From Gemmatimonadales bacterium (GTDB lineage: Bacteria; Gemmatimonadota; Gemmatimonadetes; Gemmatimonadales; GWC2-71-9): 58,331 nt of DNA. Position numbers and translations under genes: made by a program. The first letter of the stretch is position 1; every line of letters begins with the position of its first letter. The stretch is taken from positions 1-58,331 of the forward strand of contig DASUJH010000014.1 of assembly GCA_036279355.1 (NCBI GenBank). Reading direction: 5' to 3'. The notes beneath the pieces were generated by a model that saw only the letters and a list, made by a program, of their open reading frames with translations, was not told the DNA's origin and searched no databases. Below, piece by piece: positions 41,661 to 54,831 of this stretch.

Positions 41661-43052
41661 TTGGAGCGGCTCGCGGCCTCCTTTCGCGACCCGAGCGGTT
41701 TCGTCTTCGAGCACGACGGGATCCTCTACCGATACATCGCTCGGGATTACGCCGAGCACTACACCCAGCTCATGTCGGGCGGCCTCTACGACGACCTCGT
41801 CGCCGCCCAACTTCTCGTCCCGCACGCCGAGGTCGCGACGCCCCACCCGGCGGCGGCCGGCGCCTTTCGCATCATCGCCCCCACGCGCGTCGATTTCGTG
41901 TCGTATCCCTACGAGTGGTGCTTTGGCCAGCTTCGTGCGGCCGCGCTCTGCACGCTCGCCGTTGCGCGCCGGGCGCTCGCGCGCGGCATGCTGCTCAAGG
42001 ACGCGTCCGCCTTCAATGTGCAGTTCGACGGCGCGCACCCGGTCTTCATCGACACCCTCTCGTTCGAGCGCTACGTCGAGGGCACGCCGTGGCCGGCATA
42101 CCGCCAGTTCTGCGAGCACTTTCTCGCGCCGCTGCTGCTCATGGCGCACGTCGCGCCCGATCTGAGTCGGCTGCTTCGGGTCTATCCCGACGGGCTGCCG
42201 CTTGGGCTGGCGAGCCGTCTGCTCGGCTGGCGCGCGCCGCTCTCGGTGAGCGCCTGGGTGCACCTGCGGCTGCACTCGCGCAGCATCGCCCGCGGTGAGG
42301 CAGCGCAAGAACCGCCGTCCAAACCAGCTGCCGTCTCCCGCCGCGGGCTCGAATCGCTGCTCGAGCACCTGGAAGAGGCCGTGTCGGGCTGCCGCTGGCA
42401 GCCCGCCGGAACGGTGTGGGCCGACTACGACCGCACCCACAGTTACAGCACCGCCGCGTTCGAGGCCAAGCGTGAAATCGTGGACCGGTGCGTGCGCGCC
42501 GCCGGCGCGCGCCGCATCTGGGACCTCGGCGCGAACACGGGGACGTTCAGCCGGATTGCGGCCGATGCCGGCGCGAAGGTGCTCTCGCTCGACGCCGACG
42601 CCGCGGCGGTCGAGCTCAATTTCAGGAGAGTGGCGGAGCGCACCGACCGGAACGTGCTCCCGCTCCTCGTGGACCTCACCAACCCGACGCCGCCGCTCGG
42701 CTGGGCGCTCCGCGAACGCGCCAGCCTGCCGGAGCGCGGGCCGGCCGGCATGGCGCTCGCACTGGCGCTGGTTCACCATCTGGCCATCGGGCACAATCTC
42801 TCGTTCGCGCAGATCGCCGGATTTTTCCGCCGACTGGCCCCGGCTGTGCTGGTCGAGTTCGTGCCGAAGGATGACCCGATGGTGCAACGGCTGCTCGCCG
42901 CGCGCCGCGACATCTTTCCGGACTACACCGAGGCCGCCTTCGTCGCGGCGCTCGAGCGCGAGTTTCCGGCAGTAGAGCGGCAGGCACTGCCGGAATCGGA
43001 GCGGGTGCTGTTCTTCGCGCGGGCGGGTGCGCGTAAAGGTGCCGGCGCATGA
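41661..43052 (+). CDS. SAM-dependent methyltransferase, NoeA/envelope-modification type
   Basis: The protein has 463 residues from a TTG start directly after the previous stop. The first 270 residues contain GFVFEHDGILYRYIARDYAE, FIDTLSFERYVEGTPWPAYR and QFCEHFLAPLLL. This N-terminal part is seen in nodulation-protein NoeA-like methyltransferases and has a kinase-like ring of conserved residues (LKDASAFNVQFDGAHPVFID resembles a phosphotransferase catalytic loop). A class I methyltransferase domain follows near residue 286 (WDLGANTGTFSRIAADAGAK, LSLDAD). The acceptor is unknown; a glycan or lipid is likely from the context. The stop overlaps the sulfatase-fold gene. A later ATG start cannot be excluded but would remove conserved sequence. 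Confidence 0.82.
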   Translation: MERLAASFRDPSGFVFEHDGILYRYIARDYAEHYTQLMSGGLYDDLVAAQLLVPHAEVATPHPAAAGAFRIIAPTRVDFVSYPYEWCFGQLRAAALCTLAVARRALARGMLLKDASAFNVQFDGAHPVFIDTLSFERYVEGTPWPAYRQFCEHFLAPLLLMAHVAPDLSRLLRVYPDGLPLGLASRLLGWRAPLSVSAWVHLRLHSRSIARGEAAQEPPSKPAAVSRRGLESLLEHLEEAVSGCRWQPAGTVWADYDRTHSYSTAAFEAKREIVDRCVRAAGARRIWDLGANTGTFSRIAADAGAKVLSLDADAAAVELNFRRVAERTDRNVLPLLVDLTNPTPPLGWALRERASLPERGPAGMALALALVHHLAIGHNLSFAQIAGFFRRLAPAVLVEFVPKDDPMVQRLLAARRDIFPDYTEAAFVAALEREFPAVERQALPESERVLFFARAGARKGAGA

Positions 43053-44611
43053 GGCGATTCAACATCGTCCCATATCCGTTCCTGTTCGCGCTCTACTCCG
43101 TCCTTGCAATCGCTTCCGCGAACGCCACGGAGCTCATCCCGCTCCACGACCTGCTGCGGCCGCTGCTGCTCGCGACGGCAATCGCCGACGCGGCATATCT
43201 GGTCGCGCTCTCGGCCGGTCCCGATCCGCACCGCCGGGCCGCGGGCGCGGGCTTCGCCGTGCTCGTCTGCGTCACGTTCTGGTTCTGGGGTGACTTGTTC
43301 GCGTGGCGGCAGGAGGTGGCCGGCGAAGTTGCGGCGGTGGTCTGCGCAGCGCTCTTGATCATCGTGCTCAACCTGTTCCTGCGCCGCAGCCGCCGCACCT
43401 TCGCAGGCGTGTCCAGATACCTGAATCTGTTTGGCGGAATACTGCTCTTCTGGTCGGGGGGCACGTTGGCGTGGCGCCACCTGCACCACGTATCGGTCGC
43501 GGTGGCGCAGCCGCTGCCGGTCCGGAGCGCGCCAGTCCGTGGGGTGGATCCGGATTCGTCGCAGCGCGAGCTGCCACACGTCGTGGTCGTGATTCTCGAC
43601 AAGTACACCGGCGCGAAGAGCCTGCGCGCGAACTTCGGGTTCGACGATACGCCGTTCGAGGACGGACTCAGGCGCCGCGGTTTCTTCGTGCCGGGCAATG
43701 CGCACGCCAACTACGTACAGACGTTCCTCGCCTTGTCCGCGATGCTCAACTGGGACTACCTCGACGCACAGACGAAGGCGCTGGGCCCGGATTCTCATTG
43801 CTGGGAATGTTTCTACCCGGTGCTCGAGGACAATCGCACCTGGCACGCCCTCAAGGACCGGGGATACGAGTTCGTATTCCTCCCGACCGGACTGCCCGCG
43901 ACCGCAAGTAACCGCTACGCCGATCTCGAGCTGCCGAGCTCGCGGGCGATCACACACGAATTCGAGGCGGCATGGGTCCGCACCACGATCCTGCTTCCGC
44001 TGATGGAGGCCGCCTGCGCCAGCATCCGCTGCTCGGACGCCGCGCTGCCGTACGCGCCGGAGTCCGCGGCATCGCTGGATTGGAAGTTCGAGCAGATCCC
44101 GCTACTTCTGAGGCAGCAGCGGCCGGTCTACGTCTTCGCGCACTTCACCGTGCCGCACGAGCCATACGTGTACGACGCCGAATGCCGCCACCGCCGGCCG
44201 TCCTGGCCCGAGCGTGACGACGGTCCCGACTCGCTCCAGATCAAGGCGGACTACGTGGACCAGATCCGCTGCGTGAATCGCAAGGTCGATCGCCTGGTGG
44301 ACGCGATGGCGGCGAACAGCTCTCGGCCGCTCGTCGTCATGCTGCAGGCGGACCACGGGCATGGCCGGATGGGCCGTGACCAACCATCGCTCTCCAATGC
44401 GCCCCCCGACCGAGTCGCCGAGCGCCTCGACATCTTCGCCGCCTACCGGTTTCCCGGTGCGCCGGCCGGGCTGGTCTACGATTCGATCTCGCCCATCAAC
44501 GCGATGCGCGCGCTCATGCGCTTCTACTTCCAGCTCGATTTGCCGCCGCTGGAAGACGCCAGCTATTGGTCATCGGCCGATCTCCCCTACAAGTTCGCCC
44601 GCGTCCGGTAG
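43049..44611 (+). CDS. Sulfatase/LTA synthase-fold membrane protein
   Basis: The protein is 520 residues. About four helices lie in the first 150 residues, followed by a periplasmic alkaline-phosphatase-superfamily domain. [16 protein letters not shown] (metal Asp, about residue 186), [20 protein letters not shown] (probable Thr nucleophile), [12 protein letters not shown] and LQADHGHG (metal Asp-His) fit LTA-synthase or phosphoethanolamine-transferase relatives. It probably transfers or removes a phospho- or sulfo-group on an envelope lipid or glycan. It is coupled to the methyltransferase gene by a 4-base overlap. Confidence 0.82.
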   Translation: MRRFNIVPYPFLFALYSVLAIASANATELIPLHDLLRPLLLATAIADAAYLVALSAGPDPHRRAAGAGFAVLVCVTFWFWGDLFAWRQEVAGEVAAVVCAALLIIVLNLFLRRSRRTFAGVSRYLNLFGGILLFWSGGTLAWRHLHHVSVAVAQPLPVRSAPVRGVDPDSSQRELPHVVVVILDKYTGAKSLRANFGFDDTPFEDGLRRRGFFVPGNAHANYVQTFLALSAMLNWDYLDAQTKALGPDSHCWECFYPVLEDNRTWHALKDRGYEFVFLPTGLPATASNRYADLELPSSRAITHEFEAAWVRTTILLPLMEAACASIRCSDAALPYAPESAASLDWKFEQIPLLLRQQRPVYVFAHFTVPHEPYVYDAECRHRRPSWPERDDGPDSLQIKADYVDQIRCVNRKVDRLVDAMAANSSRPLVVMLQADHGHGRMGRDQPSLSNAPPDRVAERLDIFAAYRFPGAPAGLVYDSISPINAMRALMRFYFQLDLPPLEDASYWSSADLPYKFARVR

Positions 44612-44631
44612 CCCTTCCGCGGGCACCCCCC

Positions 44632-44637
44632 TATACT
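44632..44637 (+). promoter_or_regulatory. -10-like box TATACT upstream of the first kinase gene
   Basis: CCTATACTCC lies 25 bases ahead of the kinase ATG in the 51-base gap after the sulfatase-fold gene. The leader contains CCCCTTCGGGG, a small stable hairpin. No -35 hexamer was identified. Confidence 0.4.
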
Positions 44638-44662
44638 CCTTGCTCCCCTTCGGGGCGCCTCC

Positions 44663-47368
<2,706 letters not shown>

Positions 47369-47393
47369 TGATGTCCCGCCTGCAACGCTCTCC

Positions 47394-50114
47394 GTGACCG
47401 ATAGCCCACTCGACCGGCTCCGCGCGGCGCTCGCCGGCCGCTACGCGTTGCTGCGCGAGATCGGCAGCGGCGGCATGGCGACGGTCTACCTCGCCGAAGA
47501 TGAGCGGCACCACCGCAAGGTGGCCGTCAAGGTGCTTCGGCCGGAGCTCGCCGCCACGCTCGGCCCGGAGCGGTTCTCCCGCGAAATCGAGATCGCCGCC
47601 GGCCTGCAGCATCCGCACATCCTGCCGCTGCTCGACTCGGGCGGCGCGCCGGACGCCGCCGGCGGCGCCGAGTTTCTCTACTACGTGATGCCGTACGTCG
47701 AGGGCGAGTCGCTCCGCGAGCGCGTGGCGCGGCAGGGCGAGCTGCCGATCGCCGAGGCCGCGCGCATCCTGGCCGAGGTGGCCGACGCGCTGATGTACGC
47801 CCACGCGCACGGCGTCGTGCATCGCGACATCAAGCCCGACAACGTGCTGCTCTCGGGTCGCCATGCGCTCGTCACCGACTTCGGCGTGGCCAAGGCGGTG
47901 AGCGAGGCCACCGGCCGCCAGCAGCTCACGACCGCGGGCGTGGCGCTCGGCACGCCCGCCTACATGGCACCGGAGCAGGCCGCCGCCGATCCCTCCATCG
48001 ATCATCGCGCCGACATCTACGCGCTGGGTGCGCTGGGCTACGAGTTGCTCACTGGCGCGCCGCCCTTTACCGGGTTCAGCGCGCAAGCCGTGCTCGCGGC
48101 CCACATGACGCAGGCGCCGCAGCCCGTCACGGAGCGGCGCCCCGCCGTGCCGCCGGTGCTCGCCGAAGTGATCATGCGCGCGCTGGCCAAGCGCCCGGCC
48201 GATCGGTGGCAGAGCGCGCAGGAGATCGTCGAACGACTCGAGCTCCTCGGCACGCCGAGCGGCGGCACGACACCCACCAGCACGCGAGTCGTGGCGGCGC
48301 CCCGCCCGCGCCGCTCGCGCACGGCGCTCTGGGCCGGGCTCGCCGGTGCGGCCGTGGCGCTCGCCGCGGTCGCGGTGCTGGCGCTCCGGCGCCGCGGGCC
48401 GCCGGACCTCGTGCTCGGCCGCGCCACGCAGGTCACGTTCGATGCGGGACTCGAGCTCGACCCCGCCATCTCACCCGACGGCAAGTTCATCGCCTACGCC
48501 GCCGGCCCGGCCGAGCGCATGCGGCTCTTCGTGCGGCAGATCGGCGGCGGAGGCGCCGCGCAGACGATCGCGCTCACGCCCGACAGCGGTGCGTCGCAGC
48601 GGCAGCCGCGATGGTCGCCCGACGGCTCGCGCTTGCTTTACAGCACGGATGACGGCGTGTACGAGGTACCGGCGCTCGGCGGGCGGCCGCGCCTCATCGC
48701 GAGGGCTCAGCCGGAGGGGCGCCAGGAATCCGCCGCCTGGGCGCCGGACGGCCGGCGCTTCGTCTTCGCGCACGGCGACACGGTGATGGTGCACGACGAG
48801 AGCGGGGCGGAGCACGCGCTCGCCACGCTCGGCGGCAACGATCCGCACTCCTACGTCTGGTCTCCCGACGGATCGATGATCGCGCTCGTCGCCGGCAACG
48901 CGAACTTCAGCCTGGGCTCCGTCCTGCTCGGCAACATCGGGCCGAGCGCCATCTGGATCCTGCCGGCTCAGGGCGGCGCGCCGGTGCACGTCACCGACGG
49001 CGCCTCGCTAGACGTGAGTCCCACCTGGCTGCCCGACAGCCGCGGGCTCCTCTTCATCTCCAATCGCGACGGGCCGCGCGACGTCTACCGCGTCACCGTC
49101 ACCTCGCACGGCGAGCCGGCCGGGTCCGCTGCGCGCGTCACCTTCGGACTCGGCGCGCACTCCATCAGTCTCGCCGCAGACGGACGCCGCCTTGCGTACT
49201 CCATCTTCACCACGCAGTCGAACATCTGGGCCGCCGCGATCCCGTCCGAGGGTGCGGCGTCGATGTCCGCGGCGCACCAGGTCACCATGGGGAATCAGCT
49301 GATCGAGTCGTTCTCGGTGAGCCCCGACGGCCGGTGGCTCTACTTCGACTCCAACCGGAACGGCAACCAGGACCTCTATCGCATGCCGGTCACCGGCGGC
49401 CAGCCCGAGCAGCTCACCAGCAATCCGGCCGACGAATTCTGGCCCGTCGCCTCGCCCGACGGGCGCGAGGTCGCGTTTCACGCGGTGCGGGCTGGCGGCC
49501 GGCGCGCCATCGTGGTGATGCCGGCGGGCGGCGGCCCCGAGCAGATCGCGGCGGCGGGGCGGTGGCAGAACCGCTACGCGCATTGGTCGCCGGACGGGCG
49601 CGCACTGTGCTTTTCGGAGACTGAGGCGCCGAACGGCCAGGGGGGCGTGTTCGTCGTGCGCCGAAACGCCGACGGATCGTGGGGTGAGCCGAAGAAGGTC
49701 TACGGCAAGACCGGCCCCGCGGCGTGGACGCGCGATGGCAAATGGCTCATTCTCTCGCCCGACAGTGGCACGCTTCCCGGCTCCGTCCACGCCATGCTCA
49801 TCCCGGTCGACGGCGGGCCGGCGCAGCCGATTCGCACCGAGTTCGATTCGGCCGCGCTCGCCGTGCATGCCGGCACCTGGCCCGTGGGAAATGCGATCGG
49901 GCTGGAGCCGATCCTCCCGAACGGCATTCCGGGCCTCTGGGTGCTGCCGGAGGCCGGCGGCCGCGGCCGGATGATCATGCGATTCGACGATCCGGCGCGC
50001 GAGCCCTCGAGCCGCGGCTCGTGGGACTCGGACGGCAAGACCGCGTACGTCGTGGTCGAGGATCGCCAGAGCGACGTTTACGTCACCGACGTCAGCGCTC
50101 GCCCATCACCTTGA
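47394..50114 (+). CDS. Ser/Thr protein kinase with a C-terminal WD40-like (PD40) propeller, second of a tandem pair
   Basis: The protein has 906 residues from GTG at 47394. It matches its upstream neighbour along the whole length with scattered changes: glycine loop [43 protein letters not shown] and the same helix ([20 protein letters not shown]). The propeller follows, for example [21 protein letters not shown] six-residue insert (GAPDAAGG region) follows the LLDSG of the N-lobe. The two genes are clearly a recent tandem duplication. Divergence is greater in the propeller than in the kinase domain, suggesting different signals but similar outputs. The last 23 bases overlap the convergent yjbQ gene. 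Confidence 0.92.
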   Translation: MTDSPLDRLRAALAGRYALLREIGSGGMATVYLAEDERHHRKVAVKVLRPELAATLGPERFSREIEIAAGLQHPHILPLLDSGGAPDAAGGAEFLYYVMPYVEGESLRERVARQGELPIAEAARILAEVADALMYAHAHGVVHRDIKPDNVLLSGRHALVTDFGVAKAVSEATGRQQLTTAGVALGTPAYMAPEQAAADPSIDHRADIYALGALGYELLTGAPPFTGFSAQAVLAAHMTQAPQPVTERRPAVPPVLAEVIMRALAKRPADRWQSAQEIVERLELLGTPSGGTTPTSTRVVAAPRPRRSRTALWAGLAGAAVALAAVAVLALRRRGPPDLVLGRATQVTFDAGLELDPAISPDGKFIAYAAGPAERMRLFVRQIGGGGAAQTIALTPDSGASQRQPRWSPDGSRLLYSTDDGVYEVPALGGRPRLIARAQPEGRQESAAWAPDGRRFVFAHGDTVMVHDESGAEHALATLGGNDPHSYVWSPDGSMIALVAGNANFSLGSVLLGNIGPSAIWILPAQGGAPVHVTDGASLDVSPTWLPDSRGLLFISNRDGPRDVYRVTVTSHGEPAGSAARVTFGLGAHSISLAADGRRLAYSIFTTQSNIWAAAIPSEGAASMSAAHQVTMGNQLIESFSVSPDGRWLYFDSNRNGNQDLYRMPVTGGQPEQLTSNPADEFWPVASPDGREVAFHAVRAGGRRAIVVMPAGGGPEQIAAAGRWQNRYAHWSPDGRALCFSETEAPNGQGGVFVVRRNADGSWGEPKKVYGKTGPAAWTRDGKWLILSPDSGTLPGSVHAMLIPVDGGPAQPIRTEFDSAALAVHAGTWPVGNAIGLEPILPNGIPGLWVLPEAGGRGRMIMRFDDPAREPSSRGSWDSDGKTAYVVVEDRQSDVYVTDVSARPSP

Positions 50115-50514
50115 CGATCACCCGCTTGCGGCGCTGCCCGTCCCACTCCCCGTAGAACACCCGCTGCCACGGTCCGAAATCGAGCTTGCCCGCCGTGATC
50201 GGCACGATCACCTCGTGCCCGATCGTGAGGCTCCGGAGGTGCGCCGCGGCGTTGTCCTCGCCGGTCTCGTTGTGGTGGTAGCGCGCGGGGTCCCACGGGG
50301 CGACGGTGTGCTCGAGCCAGTACAGGACGTCCTGCCACAGCCCCGACTCGTGGTCGTTGACGAACACCGACGCGCTGATGTGCATGGCCGAGACGAGCAC
50401 CATCCCCTCGCGGATGCCGCTCGCGCGCACCTGCTCGGCCACCTGGTCGGTGATGTCGATGATCTCCTGGCGCTTCTTGGTCTCGAACCAGAGATAGTGG
50501 GTGTGGGTGGGCAT
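50092..50514 (-). CDS. yjbQ: YjbQ/UPF0047 family protein
   Basis: The protein is 140 residues, the normal size. Motifs are [40 protein letters not shown] with its metal-type histidines, [20 protein letters not shown] and [20 protein letters not shown]. The family has been annotated as a secondary thiamine-phosphate synthase, but its cellular role is unsettled. The start codon is flanked on its upstream side by a strong hairpin (50516-50565). The 3' end overlaps the second kinase gene by 23 bases in convergent orientation. Confidence 0.93.
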   Translation of the reverse strand: MPTHTHYLWFETKKRQEIIDITDQVAEQVRASGIREGMVLVSAMHISASVFVNDHESGLWQDVLYWLEHTVAPWDPARYHHNETGEDNAAAHLRSLTIGHEVIVPITAGKLDFGPWQRVFYGEWDGQRRKRVIVKVMGER

Positions 50515-50515
50515 G

Positions 50516-50565
50516 GCGCCTGGGCCCGTCGACGACGGGAGTTGATTGTCCGACGGGCCCGGCGC
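50516..50565 (-). promoter_or_regulatory. Long GC hairpin ending one base before the yjbQ start codon
   Basis: GGGCCCGTCG (50522-50531) and CGACGGGCCC (50551-50560) are perfect complements. GCGCC (50516-50520) and GGCGC (50561-50565) extend the stem past a single bulged base. The loop is 19 bases. It fills the gap between the small membrane protein gene (stop at 50576) and yjbQ. There is no T-run. It could stop the upstream transcript or block ribosome loading on yjbQ, as no free ribosome site is left. Confidence 0.5.
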
Positions 50566-50575
50566 GATTATGCGA

Positions 50576-50860
50576 TCAGTGGTACCGCCCGCCCCACCCC
50601 AGCGCCGCGATCAGCCAGATGATCGCGATGATCAGGATAATCCACAGGAAACAGCCGAGCCATCCCCATCCGGCGCCGACATCCGCTTCAGTCTCCGTGG
50701 TCGCGGTGCCCGGGGCCACGTCCGTGCGCCTCCGCCCCGGCGACCGCTGATACCAGGGGCCCCAGCCGCGATAACCCCACCCGTACCCGAGTGGAAAGAT
50801 GAACAGGATGACCACGAAGAGAATCCACCACCACCACCACCCGCCGCCGTACCACCACAT
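50576..50860 (-). CDS. Trp-rich small membrane protein (94 aa)
   Basis: ATG at 50860 is preceded by GGAGGAG at good spacing, which decides the start over longer readings. The protein opens [20 protein letters not shown], with seven tryptophans in the first twelve residues, followed by [21 protein letters not shown] Thr/Glu/Ala linker (about residues 48-65) leads to a second helix ([20 protein letters not shown]) and ends WGGRYH. Two helices with Trp/Gly/Tyr clusters at the interface suggest a small envelope or stress protein; I do not recognise the family. Confidence 0.75.
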   Translation of the reverse strand: MWWYGGGWWWWWILFVVILFIFPLGYGWGYRGWGPWYQRSPGRRRTDVAPGTATTETEADVGAGWGWLGCFLWIILIIAIIWLIAALGWGGRYH

Positions 50861-50998
50861 AGCCGCTCCTCCGATGGGTACAGCCTTCACGTTCGCAATC
50901 CGGCGGGTTGGCGCCGTGCGGAGGGTCACAATGGCAGGGCCGGCTCTGCGGAGGGAGATGCCGCAAGCGGAGACGTGACGACGCTGCGGGGGACAGCG

Positions 50999-51892
50999 CT
51001 AGCGCAACAGCTCCTCCAGCGCCACCGCCGCATCCGTCCGCTCGTCCCGGTACTTCACGATGATGGGCGCGTAGAGGCTCACGCCCAGTGCCTTGCCGGG
51101 GCCGCTCGTCACCGGCCGGGTGCCGGGCACCACCACTGCGCAGGACGGAATCTCGAGCGGCCGGTCGGCAGTACGGCGGTAGATCTTGTCGTGCACCAGG
51201 TCCACCACGGCGGTGCCCCCCGTGAGCAGCACGCCGGGTGCGAGCACCGCGCGCTCGCGCACCACCGTGCCCTCGTACACGCCGCAGTTGCCGCCCACCA
51301 GCACCTCGTCCTCGATGATCACGGGCAGCGCCCCCGCGGGCTCCAGCACGCCGCCGATCTGCGCCGCGGCCGAGAGGTGCACCCGGCGCCCGATCTGCGC
51401 GCAGCTCCCCACCAGCGCGTGGCTGTCGATGAGCGTGCCCTCGTCCACGTACGCACCGACGTTCACGTACATCGGCGGCATGCAGATGACGCCGGGGGCG
51501 ACATAGCAGCCGTCGCGAATCGCCGAGCCGCCCGGCACGAGGCGCACGCCGTCATTCGGGCCGATGGCGCGAAGCGGATACGTGTCCTTGTCGTAGAAGG
51601 GAAAAGGGCCGCCGGTGGCCGCAGGCGCGAGCCGCCCGAGCCGGAAGCCGAGCAAAATGCCCTGCTTGACCCACGCGTTCGCCTGCCAGCGCCCGTCCGC
51701 GCCGCGCTCGGCCGCGCGCACCTCGCCGCGGTTGAGCGCGGCCTTGAGCGCGTCGAATGCCGCGCGGGCCTGCGGTTCCTCCCCCGGCGGCACGCCATCG
51801 GTGTAGCGCGCGAGCCGCGCGCGCAGCTCGTCGGCGCGCGGCTCGGTGCCGAGCGACCCGCCGCCGCGCACCGCCGCGCCGCGCTCAGACAC
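50999..51892 (-). CDS. dapD: Tetrahydrodipicolinate N-succinyltransferase
   Basis: The protein has 297 residues from GTG at 51892, which overlaps the dapA stop. The C-terminal two thirds is a left-handed beta-helix of hexapeptide repeats ([57 protein letters not shown]). It also contains the DapD signature [18 protein letters not shown]. It succinylates tetrahydrodipicolinate in the succinylase branch of lysine/diaminopimelate synthesis, which pairs with the desuccinylase encoded first in the operon. It is the last gene of the operon. The 138-base gap to the Trp-rich peptide gene shows no clear terminator. Confidence 0.95.
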   Translation of the reverse strand: MSERGAAVRGGGSLGTEPRADELRARLARYTDGVPPGEEPQARAAFDALKAALNRGEVRAAERGADGRWQANAWVKQGILLGFRLGRLAPAATGGPFPFYDKDTYPLRAIGPNDGVRLVPGGSAIRDGCYVAPGVICMPPMYVNVGAYVDEGTLIDSHALVGSCAQIGRRVHLSAAAQIGGVLEPAGALPVIIEDEVLVGGNCGVYEGTVVRERAVLAPGVLLTGGTAVVDLVHDKIYRRTADRPLEIPSCAVVVPGTRPVTSGPGKALGVSLYAPIIVKYRDERTDAAVALEELLR

Positions 51893-52790
51893 CCTGCACG
51901 CCCGCCGTGCGGAGCGCGTCACGCAACGTGTCGCGCGTCGCGGCGCCCGCGGGCACCAGCGGCAGGCGCAGCACGTCCTCGATTTTCCCCATCATCGCGA
52001 GCGCCGCCTTTACCGGCCCTGGATTGGTCTCGGCGAAGTTGGCGTCGATGAGCGGCAGCAGTCGATCGAGGCACTGCCGCGCGGGCCCGAGCTTTCCGTC
52101 GAGCGCCCCGTGCACCATGGCGCGCATCGCGGCGGGCGCCTCGTTCGAGGTGACCGAAATGAGCCCGTCGCCGCCGGCCGCGACGATGGCGAAGGCGAGC
52201 CAGTCCTCGCCCGAGAGCACCGAAAATCCTTCGGGCCGGCCGCGGATCAGGTCCATCGCCTGGCGCAGGTCGCCGCTCGCCTCCTTGATGCCGAGGCAGT
52301 TGGGATGTGCCGCGAGCCGAAGCGCGGTTTCGGGCTTGAGGTTCACCGCCGTGCGGCCCGGCACGTTGTAGAGGCAGACCGGCCGGGTCGACGCGTCGAG
52401 CACCGCCATGAAGTGGCGGTAAAGACCTTCCTGTGTGGGCTTGTTGTAGTAGGGAGTGGCACTGAGGATGTGGCTGGCGCCGGTGGCGCACATGCGCCGC
52501 GTCTCGGCCACCGCTCTCGCGGTGTCGTTGTCGGTGGCGCCCGCCATCACCGGCACCCGGCCCGCCGCCACCTCGACCACCTTCGCCACGACGCGCTCGC
52601 GCTCGGCGTCGTCCATCGTCTGCGCTTCGCCGGTCGAGCCGCAGGGCACCAGGAAGTCGATCCCCTCGGCGATCTGCCACTCGGTGAGCCGCGCGAGCGC
52701 TGCGAAGTCCACCGCGCCGTCGCGGGTGAACGGCGTCACGATCGCGGTGCCGCAGCCCTGGAACGTCCCGCGCCCTCTGGCGCTGGTCAT
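51885..52790 (-). CDS. dapA: 4-hydroxy-tetrahydrodipicolinate synthase
   Basis: The protein is 301 residues. Visible motifs are [41 protein letters not shown], the Tyr of [14 protein letters not shown] and the Schiff-base lysine in [11 protein letters not shown]. It condenses pyruvate with aspartate semialdehyde. ATG at 52790 overlaps the dapB stop (ATGA). The length is normal. There is no sign of a lysine-insensitive variant that could be judged by eye. Confidence 0.96.
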   Translation of the reverse strand: MTSARGRGTFQGCGTAIVTPFTRDGAVDFAALARLTEWQIAEGIDFLVPCGSTGEAQTMDDAERERVVAKVVEVAAGRVPVMAGATDNDTARAVAETRRMCATGASHILSATPYYNKPTQEGLYRHFMAVLDASTRPVCLYNVPGRTAVNLKPETALRLAAHPNCLGIKEASGDLRQAMDLIRGRPEGFSVLSGEDWLAFAIVAAGGDGLISVTSNEAPAAMRAMVHGALDGKLGPARQCLDRLLPLIDANFAETNPGPVKAALAMMGKIEDVLRLPLVPAGAATRDTLRDALRTAGVQGV

Positions 52791-53488
52791 CGGTTATCTC
52801 CGAAAAGCATGTCCTCGAAGGTGAAGACGCCGCGCCGTCCCGGCAACCACTCCGCCGCGGCCACCGCGCCCTCGGCGAATCCCTCCCGGCTCCGCGCCGA
52901 GTGCGAGAGCCCGATCGTGTCGTGCGGGCCGTCGTAGGTGAGCGTGTGGGTGCCGGGGATGGCGCCGGCGCGGATCGACGTGATGGGGAACGCGCGCGCC
53001 GCGTCGGCCGACGTCGCGGCGTGCTGGAGCGCCAGCGCGGTGCCGCTCGGCGCGTCCACCTTCCGCGCATGGTGCGCCTCGACGATGAATCCGTCGTAAT
53101 CCGCCCGGCCGGCGAAGCGGCGCGCCATCTCCGCCGCGGTCTTGAGGAACAGATGCACGCCGATCGAAAAGTTCGACGCGTAAAGCAGCGCGCCGCCCTT
53201 CCGCTCGACCAGCTTCGCGATGCGCGGCAGCTCGCCGTGCCAGCCCGTGGTGCCGGTCACCACCGGCACCCCCGCCTCGATGAGCCGCTCGATGTTCCCA
53301 ACCGCCGCGGCGGGCGCCGTGAACTCCACCGCCACGTCCACGCCCTCGAGCCGCTCGCGGGTGAGCCCCGCGCCGCCCGCATTGTCGTCGATGTCGATGA
53401 TCGCCCCGATCGTGTGCCCCCGCGCGGCGGCCGCCTGCGCCACCGCGCGGCCCATGCGCCCGTGCCCCACGATCGCGAGCGTCAACAC
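52787..53488 (-). CDS. dapB: 4-hydroxy-tetrahydrodipicolinate reductase
   Basis: The protein has 233 residues from GTG at 53488, which overlaps the lysC stop. The NAD(P) motif is IVGHGRMGRAVAQAA. GTTGWHGEL, YASNFSIGVHLF and the active-site segment EAHHARKVDAPSGTALAL follow. It is slightly short compared with E. coli DapB (273 residues), as in many compact forms. The C-terminal RRGVFTFEDML is typical. It is the fourth gene of the operon. Confidence 0.95.
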   Translation of the reverse strand: MLTLAIVGHGRMGRAVAQAAAARGHTIGAIIDIDDNAGGAGLTRERLEGVDVAVEFTAPAAAVGNIERLIEAGVPVVTGTTGWHGELPRIAKLVERKGGALLYASNFSIGVHLFLKTAAEMARRFAGRADYDGFIVEAHHARKVDAPSGTALALQHAATSADAARAFPITSIRAGAIPGTHTLTYDGPHDTIGLSHSARSREGFAEGAVAAAEWLPGRRGVFTFEDMLFGDNR

Positions 53489-54831
53489 GAGCCGAAGAAC
53501 TCCCGGTGAAGCTGCCGCACCACCACGGGCCCGTCCTCTTCCTTCACCACGAACGTCATGTTGATCGCCGACGCGCCCTGCGAGATCACCTCGACGCAGG
53601 TTTCGCTCAGCGCACCGAACACCCGGCCCGCGAGCCCGGCGGTCTGCTTGAGCCCGATCCCTACCACCGCCACGATGGCGCGCCGCTCCTCCACCCAGAC
53701 TTCGCCCAGGTCTTCCAGCTCGCGCACCAGCGCGTCGATGCTGTGCCCGCCCTCGATGGTAAGCGAGACGCTCACCTCGCTGCTCGCGAGCACGTCCACC
53801 ACTACCTCGTGCCGCTCGAACACCTCGAACAGTTGCCGGAGAAATCCGTACGCGCCGAGCATGCGAGGCGCGCGGATGTTGACGACGGTGATGCCGCGCT
53901 TCCACGAGATCGAGCGGATCGGCGAGTCGCCCAGGCGCTCCAGCTCGGCGGCCGACTCGATCTTGGTGCCGGGCAGCTCGGGCCGGTGCGAGTTGAGCAC
54001 GACGATCGGAATCCCCTCGCGCACGAGCGGCACCGCCGTCGCCGGGTGGAGCACCTTGGCGCCGAACGTCGCCAGCTCGGCCGCCTCCTCGTAGCTCGCC
54101 ACCCGGAGCGTCCGCGCTGACGGGACGACGCGCGGGTCGGCCGTCATGAGGCCGTCGACGTCGGTCCAGATTTCGACCCGGCGCGCGTGCAGCGCCGCGC
54201 CGAGGAGCGCCGCGGTGAAGTCCGAGCCGCCGCGGCCGAGCGTCGTGGGGACGCCGTTGGCGGTGGCGCCGATGAATCCCTGCGTGATGGGGACGGCCCC
54301 GCCTTCCACCAGCGGACCCAGACACTCGCGCGCGCGGGTGGTGAAGAACTGCGCGTACGGCGTCGCGCGGCCGAAGCGGTCGTCGGTCACCATGATGGAG
54401 CGCACGTCGACCCACTCGGCGCGCACGCCGGCGCCCTCGAGCGCCGCGCCGATGAGCCGTGAGCTCCACAGCTCGCCACGCGAGGCGATCGCATCCAGCT
54501 CGCGCGGCAGCGCGCGGCGCCCCATCACGGCCTCGAGCTCGGCACCGAGCGCGTCGGCCTCCGCACGGATGTCGTCGAGCGCGGCCTCCGCGCCGGGCAG
54601 CGCGCGCGCCGTGTCCTCATGCCGCGCCACCAGCGCGGCCAGGCGCCCGCCCACACCGGCGTCGCGCCGCTCGGCCAGGCGCGCGAGGTCGAGCAATCCG
54701 TCCGTCACCCCCGCGAGCGCGGACACCACCAGCACCGGCCGCTCCGCCTCGCGCGCGCGAATGATGTCGATGAGCCGCCCGATCGCCTCCGCATGCTGCA
54801 CCGAGGTGCCGCCGAACTTGCAGACGATCAT
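53482..54831 (-). CDS. lysC: Aspartate kinase, monofunctional
   Basis: The protein is 449 residues. The kinase domain starts [17 protein letters not shown] and includes ELWSSRLIGAAL, FIGATANGVPTTLGRGGSDF and WTDVDGLMTADPRVV. Two ACT domains follow at about 315-449 (ITVVNIRAPRML, SVSLTIEGG, IVAVVGIGLK, GASAINMTFVV). No homoserine dehydrogenase part is attached. It commits aspartate to lysine, threonine and methionine. ACT domains imply feedback by an end product, probably lysine given the operon. It overlaps asd (ATGA) and dapB. Confidence 0.95.
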   Translation of the reverse strand: MIVCKFGGTSVQHAEAIGRLIDIIRAREAERPVLVVSALAGVTDGLLDLARLAERRDAGVGGRLAALVARHEDTARALPGAEAALDDIRAEADALGAELEAVMGRRALPRELDAIASRGELWSSRLIGAALEGAGVRAEWVDVRSIMVTDDRFGRATPYAQFFTTRARECLGPLVEGGAVPITQGFIGATANGVPTTLGRGGSDFTAALLGAALHARRVEIWTDVDGLMTADPRVVPSARTLRVASYEEAAELATFGAKVLHPATAVPLVREGIPIVVLNSHRPELPGTKIESAAELERLGDSPIRSISWKRGITVVNIRAPRMLGAYGFLRQLFEVFERHEVVVDVLASSEVSVSLTIEGGHSIDALVRELEDLGEVWVEERRAIVAVVGIGLKQTAGLAGRVFGALSETCVEVISQGASAINMTFVVKEEDGPVVVRQLHREFFGSC

